DNA of 64,000 nucleotides from Solobacterium sp. (GCA_017512555.1 JAFWFE010000009.1:1-64000), one strand, 5' to 3'; shown: positions 33,754 to 42,658, counted from the first letter of the stretch. The notes: generated from the letters alone by a model not told the origin. Numbers and translations: made by a program.

Positions 33754-34925
33754 GTAAACAGATCCACGTGGATGCTGCCTGGAAGTCACTCTTTCACTTT
33801 GGTGAGGAACTATGCGGTGACAGAGTCATGATCAAGAGAAACGAGAATTCCTTCGTCATGGTTCTGGCAGATGGACTTGGTTCCGGAGTCAAGGCAAATA
33901 TCCTGTCCACACTGACCAGTACGATCATCTCGGAAATGATCTTTGAAGGTCTTCCTCTGTACGAAGCGGTTGAGACGATTGCCGCAACTTTGCCGGTTTG
34001 TTCCGACAGAGATGTCGCTTATAGTACGTTTACGATTCTGCAGATCGATTACAGCGGTAAAGCGCGCCTGGTGCAGTATGACAATCCGTTAGCAGTATGG
34101 ATCCGGAAAAACCAGGTAATGGATATGGAGAAGAAAGAGGTCCTGATCAACGATAAAAAGATCTATGAGTCTGAGTTTACTCTTGAACCGGATGATCATA
34201 TTCTATTCTTTTCCGACGGGATCCTGTATGCCGGCACAGAAATGCAGCTGAATTATAACTGGGGACAAAAGGATGTCGAGGAATTTCTCGGGGCAGCGGT
34301 CAAAGATGATGATCCGGCCAGGGAATGCGCAAGGATCCTGCTCGCGATGGTGAACAGCCTGTATGACGGCAAGCCTTACGACGACTGCACAGTTGCGGCA
34401 GTACGGATCATTCCTGCCACGGAAACAGTTGTCATGACCGGACCGCCGAAAAATAAAGAAGATGATGACAAGGTATTATCGAGATTATTACACGCCAGCG
34501 GGCAGAAGGTTGTCTGCGGCGGCACGACCAGCCAGATCGTTGCCCGGCATCTGCAGACAGATGTGATTCCGGATATGGATACACCGATGAGTGATGTTCC
34601 GCCCAAAGCGTATATCAGAGGAATTGACCTGGTTACGGAAGGCCTGATCACCATGCAGAAAGTAAGTCTGCTCCTGCACCATTCCTGCAAGGATCCGGAG
34701 TTCTACGAAAGTCTTCTTCTTTCAAAAGAGAAAGACGGAGCAACCTGTCTTGTCAAAGTTCTGGCAGATTCCAGCGCTGTAACATTCCTGCTTGGTCTTT
34801 CGGAAAACGCGGGACATCATAATCTGGGAAGTGATGTATCTCTGGAAGCCAAGAAACTGGTGGTTCATGAGATAGCGTCTTGTCTGGAAGAACTGGGGAA
34901 GATCGTCAAGATCGAAGAATTGTAG
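33750..34925 (+). CDS. SpoIIE/PP2C-type Ser/Thr phosphatase
   Basis: 391 aa. N-terminal PP2C fold: CGDRVMIKRNENSFVMVLADGLGSG (metal Asp in ADGLGSG), SDRDVAYSTF, HILFFSDGILYAG and a C-terminal DDCTVAAVRI; then about 170 residues of helical domain from MTGPPKNKEDDDK. Its ATG overlaps the hydrogenase stop by 4 nt, so it is probably the output module: hydrogen or redox sensed by the hydrogenase controls dephosphorylation of an unknown protein. No kinase or anti-sigma partner is adjacent. Confidence 0.85.
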   Translation: MSKQIHVDAAWKSLFHFGEELCGDRVMIKRNENSFVMVLADGLGSGVKANILSTLTSTIISEMIFEGLPLYEAVETIAATLPVCSDRDVAYSTFTILQIDYSGKARLVQYDNPLAVWIRKNQVMDMEKKEVLINDKKIYESEFTLEPDDHILFFSDGILYAGTEMQLNYNWGQKDVEEFLGAAVKDDDPARECARILLAMVNSLYDGKPYDDCTVAAVRIIPATETVVMTGPPKNKEDDDKVLSRLLHASGQKVVCGGTTSQIVARHLQTDVIPDMDTPMSDVPPKAYIRGIDLVTEGLITMQKVSLLLHHSCKDPEFYESLLLSKEKDGATCLVKVLADSSAVTFLLGLSENAGHHNLGSDVSLEAKKLVVHEIASCLEELGKIVKIEEL

Positions 34926-34951
34926 TTCTTCTTTAGTACTACTGTAAAAGA

Positions 34952-34978
34952 AAGCACAGATAATGATCTGTGCTTTTA
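34952..34978. terminator. Bidirectional terminator between the phosphatase gene and metK
   Basis: AGCACAGAT (34953-34961) pairs with ATCTGTGCT (34966-34974) around AATG; T-runs on both strands. Confidence 0.85.
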
Positions 34979-34983
34979 CTTGC

Positions 34984-36069
34984 TTATTTCAGGTCCTTGA
35001 TCTGTTCCCATGGAAGATCGTCTTTACCGAAGTGACCGTAATTTGTGGTCTTGGTATAGATCGGCTTACACAGATCCAGTTCCCGGATCATATTTCCAAC
35101 CGAGAAATCAAAGTTACGATTGATGATCTCCATCAGTTCTTCTTCACTCAGTGAAGATGTACCGTAGGTATTGATATATACAGAGATTGGTTCCGGTCTG
35201 CCGATCGCGTACGCCAGTTCCAGTGTACATTTCTCACATAATCCGTGTGCCACAAGATTCCTGCATACATATCTGGCATAATACGCGCCGGAACGGTCTA
35301 CCTTCGTTGGATCCTTGGAGGAGAAACAACCTCCGCCGATGGGGGAAGCACCGCCGTAGGAGTCCACCACGATCTTTCTGCCGGTAGTTCCAGAGTCTCC
35401 CCAGCTGCCTCCGACCACGAAACTTCCGGAGGGATTGATCAGGTACTTCGTATCTTCATCTACCATTGCCGGATCTACAACAGGATCGATCACCTGTTCA
35501 CGGATCAGCTTGTGTAATTCTTCCTGAGAGATGGATTCCACGTGCTGCGCGGAGACCACGATCGCGTCAATACGCTTCAGTTTTCCATCCTCATACTCTA
35601 CGGTGACCTGTGTCTTTCCATCTGGTTTTAATACAGGATTCTGTCTTCTTACCTGTTCCAGACGTGCCGCAAGCTGATGCGCGCAGTTTAACGCATAGGG
35701 CATACAGTTCGGGGTTTCATTGCAGGCATAGCCAAACATGATCCCCTGGTCTCCGGCAGAGATCTCTTCCTGAGACACTGCCGCGTTGATCTCGGCTGAC
35801 TGCTTATCCACCTTGGTAATCACGTGATACTCTTCCTCATAGCCGATATCTTTGAGGACTTTCTTTGCGATACCCTCATAGTCAAGCTGTGCGGTTGTCC
35901 CGGCTTCTCCGAATACCAGGATCAGATCATCCTTGATCGTCGCTTCAACAGCCATGTGTGAATCCGGATCCTGACGCAGAGCTTCATCAAGAATCGTATC
36001 CGCAATCAGATCACAGATCTTGTCCGGATGTCCGCTTGTGACGGACTCAGAGCTAAAGTAATATTTCAT
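34984..36069 (-). CDS. metK: S-adenosylmethionine synthetase
   Basis: Makes SAM from methionine and ATP. 361 aa, shorter than the common 380-400 aa, mostly through reduced loops. Key motifs: TSGHPDKICDLIAD (ATP site), EISAGDQGIMFGYACNETP, GGGCFSSKDPTKVDRSGAYYARY (catalytic Lys and Asp) and GHFGKDDLPWE at the C-terminus. In GGGCFS a Cys replaces the usual Ala. GGGAG lies 5-6 nt before the ATG and can be masked by an upstream pyrimidine tract (see regulatory entry). Confidence 0.96.
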   Translation of the reverse strand: MKYYFSSESVTSGHPDKICDLIADTILDEALRQDPDSHMAVEATIKDDLILVFGEAGTTAQLDYEGIAKKVLKDIGYEEEYHVITKVDKQSAEINAAVSQEEISAGDQGIMFGYACNETPNCMPYALNCAHQLAARLEQVRRQNPVLKPDGKTQVTVEYEDGKLKRIDAIVVSAQHVESISQEELHKLIREQVIDPVVDPAMVDEDTKYLINPSGSFVVGGSWGDSGTTGRKIVVDSYGGASPIGGGCFSSKDPTKVDRSGAYYARYVCRNLVAHGLCEKCTLELAYAIGRPEPISVYINTYGTSSLSEEELMEIINRNFDFSVGNMIRELDLCKPIYTKTTNYGHFGKDDLPWEQIKDLK

Positions 36070-36071
36070 CT

Positions 36072-36116
36072 GTTCTCCCTTCTATAGTCAGGAGAGAAAT
36101 TTCAGGCCTTTCTCTG
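36072..36116 (-). promoter_or_regulatory. metK leader with two mutually exclusive stems
   Basis: On the minus strand AGAGAAA (36115-36109) can pair perfectly with TTTCTCT (36099-36093; 9-nt loop). The same pyrimidine segment, TTCTCTCC, can instead pair with the Shine-Dalgarno GGGAGAA (36079-36073; 5+2 bp with a bulge). Such a choice is the layout of translational switches; metK genes of other Bacillota are often under SAM riboswitches. I do not see the SAM-I core, and a full match to the SMK (SAM-III) box cannot be claimed. Confidence 0.35.
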
Positions 36117-36269
36117 CATTTCAGGAATTTACGATCATAAAAAAACACGTATTCCCGGACTAACGCCGTTATTGTAACAGAGATTTATCATATTAGACAG
36201 GGGCAGATCAAATTCTTATTTTCACAAGTGCGCAGTGATTCGGTTAACACTGAATGTTATTCCCGACTG

Positions 36270-36278
36270 TGGTAAAAT
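36270..36278 (+). promoter_or_regulatory. Extended -10 element before tex
   Basis: TGGTAAAAT, identical to 1530-1538; CTGAAT (36250-36255) at 17-nt spacing is a poor -35. Start ATG follows 26 nt downstream. Confidence 0.4.
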
Positions 36279-36304
36279 ATATGGGCACGAAAGGGATGAT
36301 AATC

Positions 36305-38596
36305 ATGAATGAAGAAATAATCCGGGCACTCGCAAGAAACCTGAAGATTTCTGCGGAACAGGTACAGAATACGTTATCCTTGCTTGAACAAGGCGCAACG
36401 GTACCGTTTATCGCCCGCTATCGTAAAGAAATGACCAGGGGACTGGACGAAGAACAAATCCTGTTTATTGATAAACAGTACAAGTACCAGATCCAGCTGG
36501 CAGAACGTAAAGAAGCTGTATTGAACCTGATTGCGGAACAGGGAAAACTGACCGAGGAAATCAAGACCAGTATCATGGCCTGCACAAAGTTATCGGAGGT
36601 AGAAGACCTGTACCGCCCGTATATGCAGAAGAAAAAGACCAGAGCCGCAACTGCGATCAAGAATGGTTTACAGCCTCTGGCAGACTGGTTGCTCACACTT
36701 CCGGAAAACGGAGATATCGAAGCGGAAGCCTCCAAATATCTGAATGAGAACGTCAAAGATACCAAGGAAGCGATCCAGGGTGCGAAAGACATCATTGCGG
36801 AGAATGTCAGTGATCAGGCAAAACTGAGATGGCAGTTCAAGGATAATATCCTGAAAGCAGGCGCTCTGGTATCCAAGGTCAAGAAAGAAAATCCGGACGA
36901 AAAGAAAGTCTATGAGAAATACTATGATTTCAGTGAAGCTGTATCCAAGCTGGCAAATCACCGGATCATGGCCATTGACCGCGCAGAGAAGGAGAAAGTA
37001 CTTACCGTATCTTTAAGCTATGACAAGGAACACCTGATCTCCCAGGCTGAAAACAGCTACCTGAAGGGTCAGAAGACCAACGTGGAAGAGATCTTGCAGG
37101 ACGCGATCGAAGACGGCTGTACCAGACTGTTATTCCCGAGTATTGAACGTGAAATACGCAGTGAACTCAGTGAGAGAGCCCAGCAGGCATCCATTGAGAT
37201 CTTCTCCATGAATCTGGAGAAATTACTGCTTCAGCCGCCGCTGAAGGGGAAAGTCGTCATGGGCTTTGACCCGGCATTCCGTACAGGCTGTAAGCTTGCG
37301 GTACTGGACCAGACCGGTAAGATGCTGGCAATCGAAAAGATCTATCCCCATGAACCCAAACCGGATAAACCCGGAGCTATAAAGAAAATGCTTGAGCTGA
37401 TCAAAAAGTTCAAGATTGAGATCATCGCCATCGGTAACGGTACAGCATCACGTGAAAGTGAACGCTTTGTGGCAGATCTGATCCATGATCATCATCTCGA
37501 TGTCAGTTATGCGATCGTTTCGGAAGCAGGAGCTTCGGTATACTCCGCCAGTGATATTGCCCGCGCGGAATTCCCGGATCTTCCCCTGGAAGAACGCAGC
37601 GCCGTATCGATCGGAAGACGTCTTCAGGATCCTCTGGCAGAATTGATCAAGATCGATCCGAAGTCCATCGGTGTCGGACAGTACCAGCACGATCTTCCGG
37701 AAAAAGCCCTGAACGAACGTCTGGATGAAGCCATCATGAAGTCAGTCAATCGCATCGGCGCAGACTTGAATACAGCTTCACCGGAATTGTTGACCCATAT
37801 CTCCGGACTGAATAGTTCCACCGCAAAGGAAATCGTGAAATACCGTAATGAAAACGGACGCTTTACCAACCGTGAACAGTTGAAGAAAGTCAAAAAACTG
37901 GGAGAGAAAACATTTACCCAGTGCGCAGGTTTCTTACGTATCGTCGGTGAAGAAGAACCTCTGGATGAAACATCCATCCACCCGGAAAGCTATGAAGCCG
38001 CAAGAAAACTGATGAAAGCCTGCGGGATCACCCAGCTGGGTATGCCGGATGCGCAGTTCCCGGAAGAATTAGTCAAGGATCTGGGCATCGATCCGTATAC
38101 GCTGAAAGATATTGAGGATGCGATCCGCAATCCTCTCCGAGACTATCGTGATCAGTTTGAAGGTGCGATCCTCCGCAGTGATATTCTGGAAATCACCGAC
38201 CTGAAGATCGGAGACAAGTTATCCGGTACGGTACGGAATGTTGTAGACTTCGGCGCTTTTGTCGATATCGGTTTACATGACGATGGTCTGGTCCATCTCT
38301 CCAGAATGTCCATGAAGAGAATCAGTCACCCGAGTGAAGTTGTATCCGTAGGTGATATCATCGATGTCTATGTTGTGGAGATTGACGCGGAAAGAGGAAA
38401 GATCGGACTCAGTTTATTATCCCCGGAAGATCTGCAGAAACGTGAAGCACAGTGGCAGGCAAGCCGCAATCGTACACATCACGGCAACAACAAACAGAAA
38501 AAGAAACCGGAACACAAGGCTCCGGAACCGAAGAAACAGGTATCCATGGAAGACGCTACCGCACGTCTGCTGGAAAGATTCGGAAAGAAACACTAA
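36305..38596 (+). CDS. tex: Tex family RNA-binding transcription accessory protein
   Basis: 763 aa. Layout of Tex/YhgF: N-terminal HTH-like helices (ISAEQVQNTLSLLEQGATVPFIARYRKEMT), YqgF/RNase H-like domain (VVMGFDPAFRTGCKLAVLD, near residue 320), helix-hairpin-helix tandem (NTASPELLTHISGLN), and an S1 domain (GDKLSGTVRNVVDFGAFVDIGLHDDGLVHLS, about 640-710). A basic tail follows. Binds nucleic acid and affects transcription and RNA decay. ATG 36305 has GGGATG upstream; in-frame ATGs at 36296 and 36254 are alternatives. Confidence 0.95.
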   Translation: MNEEIIRALARNLKISAEQVQNTLSLLEQGATVPFIARYRKEMTRGLDEEQILFIDKQYKYQIQLAERKEAVLNLIAEQGKLTEEIKTSIMACTKLSEVEDLYRPYMQKKKTRAATAIKNGLQPLADWLLTLPENGDIEAEASKYLNENVKDTKEAIQGAKDIIAENVSDQAKLRWQFKDNILKAGALVSKVKKENPDEKKVYEKYYDFSEAVSKLANHRIMAIDRAEKEKVLTVSLSYDKEHLISQAENSYLKGQKTNVEEILQDAIEDGCTRLLFPSIEREIRSELSERAQQASIEIFSMNLEKLLLQPPLKGKVVMGFDPAFRTGCKLAVLDQTGKMLAIEKIYPHEPKPDKPGAIKKMLELIKKFKIEIIAIGNGTASRESERFVADLIHDHHLDVSYAIVSEAGASVYSASDIARAEFPDLPLEERSAVSIGRRLQDPLAELIKIDPKSIGVGQYQHDLPEKALNERLDEAIMKSVNRIGADLNTASPELLTHISGLNSSTAKEIVKYRNENGRFTNREQLKKVKKLGEKTFTQCAGFLRIVGEEEPLDETSIHPESYEAARKLMKACGITQLGMPDAQFPEELVKDLGIDPYTLKDIEDAIRNPLRDYRDQFEGAILRSDILEITDLKIGDKLSGTVRNVVDFGAFVDIGLHDDGLVHLSRMSMKRISHPSEVVSVGDIIDVYVVEIDAERGKIGLSLLSPEDLQKREAQWQASRNRTHHGNNKQKKKPEHKAPEPKKQVSMEDATARLLERFGKKH

Positions 38597-38597
38597 C

Positions 38598-39188
38598 TTA
38601 TTCTTCCTGAACCAGTTCTATATCCAGGATCTTACCCCGGAAATATTCACTGCGGTTAAAGTTTCCCTGGAGCACAAGATTATTCGAGGCTGTACCGAAA
38701 TACCGGGCAGCCTTTTTACTGTCTATGACAAATTCCAGTACAGAATCATTGATATCTACCGTACACCCGTTGGAAGCGTCTTTCGGGTCTTTCGCGTCAA
38801 TCTTGATCACCGGAAGAATGATCCCGCTGTCTAACTCAAAGTAATACCGGGTACCGACCGGACCGAACTGATAACCCAGAGCTACTCCGATAAAGCCATC
38901 CTTGTCGTAAAGAATCCCGGATCTGTGATCAATCTTCATGGAAGAATGAATCAGTTTATACTGATCGGAAGTACGGTCAGTGATTTTTCGGTAATCTTCA
39001 TAAGTTTTATCCGCACTGTCACCACAGACACCGACAGAATGTGAAGGGAATGCTTTGGTATAGTTCTGCAGAGAACCCAGATCATACGGCTTACGCGTCA
39101 ATACCGGCAATACCGCCGTCAGACCCATCAATACCACCAATACCAGCAGGAAAAAATAAATTGTCGGTGTAAATCTGTACTTCTTCAT
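38598..39188 (-). CDS. Membrane-anchored hypothetical protein, 196 aa
   Basis: One N-terminal transmembrane segment (IYFFLLVLVVLMGLTAVLPVL) and an extracytoplasmic domain of about 170 residues containing two cysteines (CGDSADK, GCTVDIND). No family recognised. The upstream extension to 39320 lies inside the promoter region; ATG 39188 is preceded by an extended -10 TGGTATCAT at 9 nt and no ribosome binding site, so the mRNA may be nearly leaderless. It ends 1 nt from the tex stop. Confidence 0.55.
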   Translation of the reverse strand: MKKYRFTPTIYFFLLVLVVLMGLTAVLPVLTRKPYDLGSLQNYTKAFPSHSVGVCGDSADKTYEDYRKITDRTSDQYKLIHSSMKIDHRSGILYDKDGFIGVALGYQFGPVGTRYYFELDSGIILPVIKIDAKDPKDASNGCTVDINDSVLEFVIDSKKAARYFGTASNNLVLQGNFNRSEYFRGKILDIELVQEE

Positions 39189-39197
39189 CGTAAACGC

Positions 39198-39206
39198 ATG
39201 ATACCA
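39198..39206 (-). promoter_or_regulatory. Extended -10 9 nt before the 196-aa membrane-anchored protein
   Basis: Minus-strand TGGTATCAT (39206-39198), then GCGTTTACG and the ATG; predicted +1 at 39191. Spacing and the final ACG before the ATG match those of the gene starting at 30456. Confidence 0.45.
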
Positions 39207-39255
39207 CGAAACGAACAAGCATACCTCTAAGATTTTCTTAAGACGTACTGTGCGA

Positions 39256-39261
39256 TATAAT
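39256..39261 (+). promoter_or_regulatory. Perfect -10 box 6 nt before rpoN ATG
   Basis: TATAAT, then TTTGCC and ATG 39268. With usual spacing the transcript would start on the A of the ATG. The -35 is weak (TTTTCT at 17 nt). Confidence 0.45.
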
Positions 39262-39267
39262 TTTGCC

Positions 39268-40542
39268 ATGGAACAGAAACTGGAAATCAAACAGATACAG
39301 ACTACTTCACAGAGAATCATCCAGACTAACAGAATCCTTCAACTGACCTCCAGACAACTAGATCAATACATCCTGGAAGAATCGGAAGCCAACCCGGTCA
39401 TTGAAATCGTTGAAGATCCCGAGTATTCCGGACACTCGCGCAAAACACAGGCAGACAGCGCTCCGGAAGACTACCTGAGCGATGATGACGGGGAATCTCT
39501 GTGTGATTATCTGCTTGGACAGATCACAACTTCTTTCTCTGACCATGAACAGTGGCTGTTGGAGTATCTGGTGGATTCTCTGGACGATAACGGATATTTA
39601 AAAGAAGATCCTGCGGAGATTGCGGAACAGACCGGAATGAAACCGGCAGCTGTACTGAAGATGATCGCGTTGATCCAGTCACTTGAACCAGCCGGTGTAG
39701 GCGCAAAGGGTATGAAAGAATGTCTGTTATTACAGTTACAGCGCAGGGAAAACACAGATCTCAAACTGGAACGCTTTATCCGTGACGGCCTGGATTTGTA
39801 CGCGCAGGGAAAGATGGGACAACTCCAAAGCCTGCTCTCTGTTACCAGAGAAGAAATCCTGGAATACATCTCACAGATAAGAGAACTGAACCCCAGACCC
39901 GGCGCCGGATTCTCACACGGAGAGAAAACCACATACCTGATTCCGGATATTTATATAGAGAAGACAGAAAAAGGCTTTGAGATCACCTTTAACCCTCATC
40001 TGTACCACCAGATCCGTGTATCCGAGGAATACCGCCAGTTATACAAGAGCGTACCGAAAGAAGAAAAACAGTATCTGCGGGACCGCATACAACGTGCGTC
40101 TTTTCTTCAGCACTCCATCAATCAGAGAGAGATGATGATCACCTCTCTGGCTAAACTGATTCTGAACAGACAAGAAGAGTTCTTCCTGGACCCGGAAGGT
40201 GTATTGCACAGTCTGCGTATGCAGGATGCGGCAGATGAACTCCATGTCCATGTGTCGACGATCTCACGCACGGTACGGGGTAAGTATCTGCAGTGTGAGC
40301 GCGGTATCTTTCCGCTGAAGTATTTCTTTGTGCAGGGCATTTCCGAAGATCAGCCGGTACGTACGGATATCCGCCAGACCATTGCCAATCTCATTGCGGA
40401 AGAAGATAAGAAAAAGCCGCTCAGTGACCAGAAGATCACGGAACAGCTATTATCTCAAGGTATACGGATTTCACGCAGGACCGTAGCCAAATATCGTACA
40501 GAACTGGGAATACCGGACAAGTCAAAACGTGTACGGTATTAA
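39268..40542 (+). CDS. rpoN: RNA polymerase sigma-54 factor
   Basis: 424 aa. N-terminal glutamine-rich activator-binding region (MEQKLEIKQIQTTSQRIIQTNRILQL), acidic linker (about 55-80), core-binding domain, HTH, and the RpoN box SRRTVAKYRTELGIP near the C-terminus. It recognises -24/-12 promoters and needs an ATP-driven activator, here encoded convergently next door. GTG 39250 overlaps the TATAAT, so ATG 39268 is more likely. The 3' end overlaps the activator gene by 4 nt. Confidence 0.95.
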   Translation: MEQKLEIKQIQTTSQRIIQTNRILQLTSRQLDQYILEESEANPVIEIVEDPEYSGHSRKTQADSAPEDYLSDDDGESLCDYLLGQITTSFSDHEQWLLEYLVDSLDDNGYLKEDPAEIAEQTGMKPAAVLKMIALIQSLEPAGVGAKGMKECLLLQLQRRENTDLKLERFIRDGLDLYAQGKMGQLQSLLSVTREEILEYISQIRELNPRPGAGFSHGEKTTYLIPDIYIEKTEKGFEITFNPHLYHQIRVSEEYRQLYKSVPKEEKQYLRDRIQRASFLQHSINQREMMITSLAKLILNRQEEFFLDPEGVLHSLRMQDAADELHVHVSTISRTVRGKYLQCERGIFPLKYFFVQGISEDQPVRTDIRQTIANLIAEEDKKKPLSDQKITEQLLSQGIRISRRTVAKYRTELGIPDKSKRVRY

Positions 40543-42431
40543 TTGATCAAACCATGTTTCTTCAATTTACGCCACAATGTGACAGTGCTGATTCCCAGCA
40601 TTTCCGCGGCTTTAGCACGATTCTGCTGGCATAACTCAAGAACCTTGATCAGTTCTTCTTTCTCGTTTTTACGGGAATGAACGACAGGTTCTTCTTTTTT
40701 TGTGATTCTGGCAGCTTCATCTACAGTCACAGACTGTGCCAGATCCAGGGAAATCGGTCCCACATCACTCTGCAGCACCAGCATTCTCTCTGTAATATTC
40801 TGTAACTGACGGATATTCCCGGAATAATCCAGAGTCTGAAGATACTGTAAAGCTTCATCCGTGATCTCCGGACAGGGGAGATGCAAGTCGTTGGAACGTT
40901 GATACAGGAAGTGTTTCACCAGTACCGGGATATCTTCTTTCCGTTCGTTCAGATTCGGTACAGACAACTGCAGTACCGCCAGACGATAATACAAGTCTCT
41001 GCGGAATTTGCCGGCCGCGATCAATTCCTGCATATTCCGGTTCGTTGCGGCAAGCACACGTACATCCACGGGGATAACATCGTCAGAACCCAGAGGAACG
41101 ATCTCTTTCTCCTGTAATACACGCAGGAATCTTGCCTGCAGACTCAGAGGCATCTCACTGACTTCATCCAGGAAGATCGTACCTCCATGAGCAGTCAGGA
41201 ACGATCCCTGACGGCCTTCTCTGGCAGCTCCGGTAAACGCGCCTTTCTCATACCCGAATAACGAACTTTCCAGAAGATTCTCCGGCAGCGCGGCACAATT
41301 GACTACCACAAACGGCCCGTTTCTGCGTCTTGACGCGTTATGAATACTCTGTGCGAACATTTCCTTACCACACCCGGTTTCCGCGGTAATCAGTACAGAA
41401 CTATCTACACGGGCAAATCTTTTCGCTCTTTCTATGGATGCGGTCAGGGATGGACTTGACCCGATAATATCCTTGAACGAATACTGTGCCACATGACCCT
41501 TACCCTTTAACTTTTCCTGCAGTTTTCTCTCATCTCTTTGTACCTGCTGAACAGAAGTGAAAGTAATAACTGTTAATTCATCCTGAACCGGAATCAGGGT
41601 TACAGACAACAGGTGATCATTTACGGTAACCAGTTCTGCGACAGCACTCTTGCGGTTCTTGTAGGCAGGTAATTCCGTAATCGGTGCCAGGGGAGTATCC
41701 TCAATCTTATTCATATTTAGCTGTTCACGGGACATATGTAACATATTCACCGCAAAGTTGTTGATCTCCGTGATCCTGGATTCCGGATCAACCGCAATCA
41801 TTCCTTCACTGATACTATTCTGAATCAATTTCAATAACCTGGAACTTCTCTGTGTCATCTCCAGATACTGCAGGATATGTTCGGCTTCTTTTGTGGCCTC
41901 CATGATGTCATGGTCCTCAAAAGGAACGGTAAAACAATGAAACCCGTACTTTGGCGCAACCTGACTGCCGCGGCTTCCGACAATCAAGGTATCGATTCCT
42001 TTCTCCTTCATCAGTAAGAGCTTTTCACGCAATTCCTCATCATTCGCAAATGTCTCCAACATGATCGGATCATCAAATTCTTCTTTGTACTTCAACGCGG
42101 AAAGATACAGAATACCCTTTCTGGCAATAAAACCAACATGATCAGAAAAGTCCCGGGCATTCTTTACCGCTAAGGCAATCGTCGCAAAACTCCGCTTGAT
42201 GGAAATGACCGGTATATTCAGGTGCTCGGAAAGATAATCGTAATATCCTCCGGCAGTAACGATGATCTCCACACCGTCCTGTACAAATTCCATCGCATGA
42301 TTATACATTTCTTCGTTGTTTGAAAAGTTACCGATCACTGGATAATCCCGGTGATTATTCTTTAAGACAACCGGGATATGCCGCATATGATAGGGGCCTT
42401 CAAATATATACGCTATTTTTGATTCTGCCAT
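40539..42431 (-). CDS. Sigma-54-dependent activator, PrpR_N-PAS-AAA+-Fis type
   Basis: 630 aa. An N-terminal PrpR_N-like sensor domain (1-190), which in propionate activators binds a tricarboxylate such as 2-methylcitrate. A PAS domain follows (about 195-300), then AAA+ with TAETGCGKE (Walker A), GYEKGAFTGA (sigma-54 contact loop) and GGTIFLDEVSEM (Walker B). A C-terminal Fis-type HTH ends the protein (NRAKAAEMLGISTVTLWRKLKKHG). Divergent from the catabolic cluster with a -24/-12 promoter, so almost surely its regulator. GAGG lies 8-9 nt before the ATG. Confidence 0.93.
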   Translation of the reverse strand: MAESKIAYIFEGPYHMRHIPVVLKNNHRDYPVIGNFSNNEEMYNHAMEFVQDGVEIIVTAGGYYDYLSEHLNIPVISIKRSFATIALAVKNARDFSDHVGFIARKGILYLSALKYKEEFDDPIMLETFANDEELREKLLLMKEKGIDTLIVGSRGSQVAPKYGFHCFTVPFEDHDIMEATKEAEHILQYLEMTQRSSRLLKLIQNSISEGMIAVDPESRITEINNFAVNMLHMSREQLNMNKIEDTPLAPITELPAYKNRKSAVAELVTVNDHLLSVTLIPVQDELTVITFTSVQQVQRDERKLQEKLKGKGHVAQYSFKDIIGSSPSLTASIERAKRFARVDSSVLITAETGCGKEMFAQSIHNASRRRNGPFVVVNCAALPENLLESSLFGYEKGAFTGAAREGRQGSFLTAHGGTIFLDEVSEMPLSLQARFLRVLQEKEIVPLGSDDVIPVDVRVLAATNRNMQELIAAGKFRRDLYYRLAVLQLSVPNLNERKEDIPVLVKHFLYQRSNDLHLPCPEITDEALQYLQTLDYSGNIRQLQNITERMLVLQSDVGPISLDLAQSVTVDEAARITKKEEPVVHSRKNEKEELIKVLELCQQNRAKAAEMLGISTVTLWRKLKKHGLIN

Positions 42432-42483
42432 GATAAAAACCTCAGATACGCTTATCTATAATATTACATTTCATTTCTGTGTA

Positions 42484-42496
42484 TTTCAATTTGAAA
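42484..42496. promoter_or_regulatory. 13-bp palindrome near the activator promoter
   Basis: TTTCAATTTGAAA, perfect about its central base, 53-65 nt upstream of the activator start codon. TTGAAA on the minus strand could be its -35, so a protein bound here might control the activator gene. Confidence 0.3.
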
Positions 42497-42622
42497 CAAG
42501 GTAACAAGATAAGTAAAAACCGATACTCATATAACTTTTGAACACCAAACAAGAAATATTTGAAAGAAATTGCTTTAAACCCCGGAAATGAACATGAAAA
42601 TATGCCGGTCTTTCTTCTGCCC

Positions 42623-42658
42623 ACTGGTATAGGATGTACTGCCTGCAGATATACCAGT
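42623..42658. promoter_or_regulatory. Inverted repeat; candidate upstream activator site
   Basis: ACTGGTATA (42623-42631) and TATACCAGT (42650-42658) are perfect reverse complements 18 nt apart. Centre-to-promoter distance is about 180 nt, the usual range for sigma-54 activators that work by looping. Fis-type HTH dimers bind such dyads. Confidence 0.55.

Noticed and set aside
34984-36240. SAM-I (S-box) riboswitch upstream of metK
   Set aside because: The conserved S-box core is not present; only the simpler alternative pairing noted in the findings was found.
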